A program made the position numbers and the translations under genes. Positions 5,243 through 7,394 of a DNA stretch of 7,394 bases are shown here, piece after piece. Position 1 is the stretch's first letter, and each line of letters begins with the position of its first letter. The stretch covers positions 1 to 7,394 of the forward strand of contig WGDF01000264.1 of NCBI GenBank assembly GCA_015493405.1. Direction: 5' to 3'. The stretch is from Flavobacteriaceae bacterium. Its GTDB lineage: Bacteria; Bacteroidota; Bacteroidia; Flavobacteriales; Flavobacteriaceae. The notes below the pieces were generated by a model that saw nothing but the letters and a program-made list of their open reading frames with translations, made no database searches and was not told the DNA's origin.

Positions 5243-6612
5243 AAAAAAGATTATTAAATATCGTACTCGGTGGTTTATATCTCATATTTTTCGGTGCTTG
5301 CCACCGGCAATCTCAAGATACGATGGTGAAAATCAGAGGAAAAATTGTCAATCCGGAAACCAATCAGGTTATATTTTCAAAAGATTTTCTGATGTTGCAA
5401 ACCGACACTTTACCGCTGATAGCTGCGAATGAAGTCAAAGGAACTATAAAAATTCCTGAAGAAGGTCTTTATATATTTTATGTTTTTCCGGAATACCAAA
5501 CCCTTTATCTCAAACCCGGTGACTCTTTAGCCTTTCATCTCAATGTTGATGAATTTGATGAATCCCTTAGCTTTTCAGGAAGTTTAGCTTTTCAAAACAA
5601 TTTACTGATGCGCCTATTTTTAACCAATGAAAAAGAAAGTAGTTATTTTTACCGACAAAATTTTAATTTCGACTTAGAAGATTTTAATCAAAAATTGGAC
5701 TCTTTTGAGCATCTTAAGACTCTACTAATCGAAAGTTACAAAAATGAATTGGAACATACCAATCAAAAATTTAAACGAATTGCCCATTTGCTCAATAAAA
5801 GTATGTTTTACAATCTGAAAGAGATTTATGCTCAAAAACATCGGCAACAAAAATTACCGACAAATTTTTTTGACTATGAAAATGTACTTCATCAAAAATT
5901 AGCTGACCCCAATGTCATCTATATGTATGCCTTTGCCGACTCTTTTTTAGAAAGAAAAATAAATCAAAATATATCTGAAAATGATAATCCTTATCTTAAA
6001 ATAGCCAATATTATCGACCGTGAAATATATGATGAATCCTTTAAAGACAATCTTTTAGTTAAATATTGCAACCGGTATATTATAGGACACTATATTACGC
6101 GTAAAGATACAATCGTTAAAACCTTTTTTGATAAAATTCAAAATATAACTTATAAGAATTATGGCGAACAACTCATCAAAAAAAATCGAACAATGCAAGC
6201 GGACCACTCTTTTCCTAAGCTCAATTTTTATACGACTCAAAAAGAAATAGTCACTTCGGACAGTTTATTCAAAAATAAAAAAGTATTGCTGAGTTTTTGG
6301 GATTTAAAATACCGTAAAAACTTCAAATCCAATTTGAAAAAAATCAAACAGTATCAAGCAAAACATCCTGAGATTCATTTTATCATTTTAAATATCAACC
6401 CGGGTGATTTCGACGATTGGATTTTACAGTTACCTAATAATCAAAATATTACATTTTACCAATTAAAAGATAATTCTTATTTAAAACAAATCAGACCCTA
6501 TCATTTATCTCAAGTTTATTTGATCCAAAATAACAAAATTATTAAAAGTATGACTAATATGTATCAGGCTAATTTTACTAAAGTATTGGATTCATTTGCT
6601 TCAAAAAAATAA
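5239..6612 (+). CDS. Lipoprotein with N-terminal beta domain and cysteine-less TlpA/thioredoxin-like C-terminus
   Basis: The 457-residue protein starts with a lipoprotein signal: KKR, a hydrophobic core (5-19), and FFGAC with C21 as the likely lipidated cysteine. It therefore faces the periplasm or outer membrane. Residues 28-115 form a beta-rich domain (VKIRGKI..., LYLKPGDSL, FDESLSFSGS). This layout is typical of the DUF4369-like region before Bacteroidota TlpA proteins. A long helical, K/N-rich middle follows (about 115-320). Residues 326-455 look thioredoxin-like: FPKLNFY, then KKVLLSFWDLKY (347-358), IHFIILNI, and SQVYLIQNNKII. Where TlpA/ResA has WCxxC, this protein has SFWDLKYRKNF, with no cysteine. 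The usual cis-proline also seems replaced (SQVYLI, S424). Apart from C21 the only cysteine is C277. It is probably not a disulfide reductase but a structural or binding derivative. It overlaps the preceding gene by 4 bases. Confidence 0.78.
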   Translation: MKKRLLNIVLGGLYLIFFGACHRQSQDTMVKIRGKIVNPETNQVIFSKDFLMLQTDTLPLIAANEVKGTIKIPEEGLYIFYVFPEYQTLYLKPGDSLAFHLNVDEFDESLSFSGSLAFQNNLLMRLFLTNEKESSYFYRQNFNFDLEDFNQKLDSFEHLKTLLIESYKNELEHTNQKFKRIAHLLNKSMFYNLKEIYAQKHRQQKLPTNFFDYENVLHQKLADPNVIYMYAFADSFLERKINQNISENDNPYLKIANIIDREIYDESFKDNLLVKYCNRYIIGHYITRKDTIVKTFFDKIQNITYKNYGEQLIKKNRTMQADHSFPKLNFYTTQKEIVTSDSLFKNKKVLLSFWDLKYRKNFKSNLKKIKQYQAKHPEIHFIILNINPGDFDDWILQLPNNQNITFYQLKDNSYLKQIRPYHLSQVYLIQNNKIIKSMTNMYQANFTKVLDSFASKK

Positions 6613-6693
6613 TTAGCTTTTTTTGTAACTTTTTTCATAAATTTACGTAATAATAAAGCGAAACAATTTTTATAATAAAATCATAATAAAATA

Positions 6694-7394
6694 ATGGCCT
6701 ATATAGATTATTACAAAGTTTTAGGGGTGGACAAAAATGCCAGTGAAAGCGACATAAAAAAAGCTTACCGCAAACTGGCTAGAAAATACCATCCCGACTT
6801 AAATCCGAATAATAAAGACGCTGAAAAAAAGTTTAAAGAACTCAATGAAGCCAATGAAGTCTTGAGCAATCCGGAAAATCGAAAAAAATATGACAAATAC
6901 GGAGAACATTGGGAACACGCTGATGAAATAGAAAAACAACGCGCCCAACAACAAGCTTACGGCAATGCCGGAGGTGGCTATGATTTTTCCGGTTTTGGCG
7001 GCTTTGGTGGCAGTGGCTATGACCAAAGTGACTATTCCGATTTCTTTCAATCTATGTTTGGAGGCGGCTTTTCCGGCGCATCGGGACAACGTCGCAATGT
7101 CAAATATAAAGGGCAAGATATTCAAGCACAGTTGCATTTAGGCTTGCGCGATGTCTATACCACTCAAAAACACACCATAAATGTCAATGGTAAAAAAATT
7201 AGAATTACTATTCCGGCCGGTGTACAAGACGGTCAAACTATTCGCGTAAAAGGCTTGGGAGGCCCCGGCGTTAATGGTGGTCCTAAAGGTGATTTGTATA
7301 TCACTTTTAAAATTGATAATGATTCCCAATTTAAACGTGTCGGTAATGACCTTTATACCAAAGCCGATATCGATTTGACCACGGCCGTTTTAGG
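6694..7394 (+). CDS. CbpA-type (class II) J-domain co-chaperone, cut at the window end
   Basis: A reading frame opens at ATG 6694 and remains open for 233 codons to the edge. The J domain is residues 5-70, DYYKVLGV through YDKYGEH, with the invariant HPD at 33-35 that stimulates DnaK ATPase. A Q-rich linker (81-88) precedes a G/F region (about 91-135, GGFGG and FGGGF repeats). The C-terminal client-binding domain I begins near KYKGQDI (137-143). It continues through [19 protein letters not shown] (169-187) and GDLYITFKI. Domain II has just begun at FKRVGNDLY. There is no CxxCxGxG zinc-finger region, so this is a CbpA/DnaJ2-like protein and not DnaJ itself. About 70 C-terminal residues are likely missing. 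It starts 81 bases after the lipoprotein stop. A chaperone modulator (CbpM/MerR-like) gene often follows such genes but is outside the window. Confidence 0.93.
   Translation, partial: MAYIDYYKVLGVDKNASESDIKKAYRKLARKYHPDLNPNNKDAEKKFKELNEANEVLSNPENRKKYDKYGEHWEHADEIEKQRAQQQAYGNAGGGYDFSGFGGFGGSGYDQSDYSDFFQSMFGGGFSGASGQRRNVKYKGQDIQAQLHLGLRDVYTTQKHTINVNGKKIRITIPAGVQDGQTIRVKGLGGPGVNGGPKGDLYITFKIDNDSQFKRVGNDLYTKADIDLTTAVL

Noticed and set aside
6603..6624. Seven A and seven T residues flanking an 8-base loop just around the lipoprotein stop codon, as a possible terminator
   Set aside because: The stem is purely A/T with no GC pairs and begins inside the coding region. Such runs are common by chance in this AT-rich DNA.
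6626..6633. TAACTTTT as a -7 element for the J-domain gene
   Set aside because: The conserved final G is missing and no -33 box fits. The gene must have either this promoter or readthrough, and the sequence does not decide.
6799..7329. Two open frames on the minus strand, one of them hydrophobic
   Set aside because: They lie entirely antisense to the clearly coding J-domain gene. The hydrophobic residues come from the complement of its Lys/Glu-rich codons.
1..7394. A defence island, mobile element, CRISPR array or new multi-gene system
   Set aside because: Every sizeable gene fits a housekeeping or common Bacteroidota family. Base composition and codon style are even throughout, and there is no transposase, integrase, nuclease pair or regularly spaced repeat.

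Overview
This 7.4-kb stretch looks like ordinary chromosomal core sequence from an AT-rich member of the Bacteroidota, most likely a flavobacterium-like organism. Four things point there. One is a DUF3822-type gene directly upstream of rsmD. Another is the recurrent TAnnTTTG -7 promoter element. Genes have A/T-rich leaders without Shine-Dalgarno sequences. Finally, the encoded proteins include a Bacteroidota-style TlpA-like lipoprotein and a stand-alone RecD/Dda-like helicase. I see no insertion sequence, phage gene, tRNA, rRNA, CRISPR array or abrupt change in composition. No gap between genes exceeds about 210 bases.

Layout, left to right. The start of a PlsC-type acyltransferase reads leftward off the window edge (159-1, minus). 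A 211-base spacer follows, with a short tandem repeat at the acyltransferase promoter and a palindromic interspersed repeat. Next is an SF1 RecD-like helicase (1792-371, minus). A 146-base divergent promoter region separates it from a tight rightward operon: a two-helix membrane protein of unknown function (1939-2673), an overlapping DUF3822 protein (2648-3430) and the 16S rRNA methyltransferase RsmD (3434-3973). A small convergent gene (4289-3966, minus) overlaps the end of rsmD and encodes a membrane protein with an HEFIH zinc-peptidase-like motif. A second divergent promoter region leads into a TrmH/SpoU RNA methyltransferase (4430-5242). This is coupled by a 4-base overlap to a lipoprotein with a cysteine-less thioredoxin-like domain (5239-6612). 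The window ends inside a CbpA-type J-domain co-chaperone (6694 onward).

The themes are housekeeping: rRNA/tRNA modification (RsmD, TrmH family), DNA processing, phospholipid acyl transfer and protein folding. I found no convincing new defence or mobile system. The least understood parts are the membrane protein/DUF3822 pair upstream of rsmD, the 107-residue HEFIH protein, and the lipoprotein that keeps a thioredoxin-like fold without its redox cysteines.
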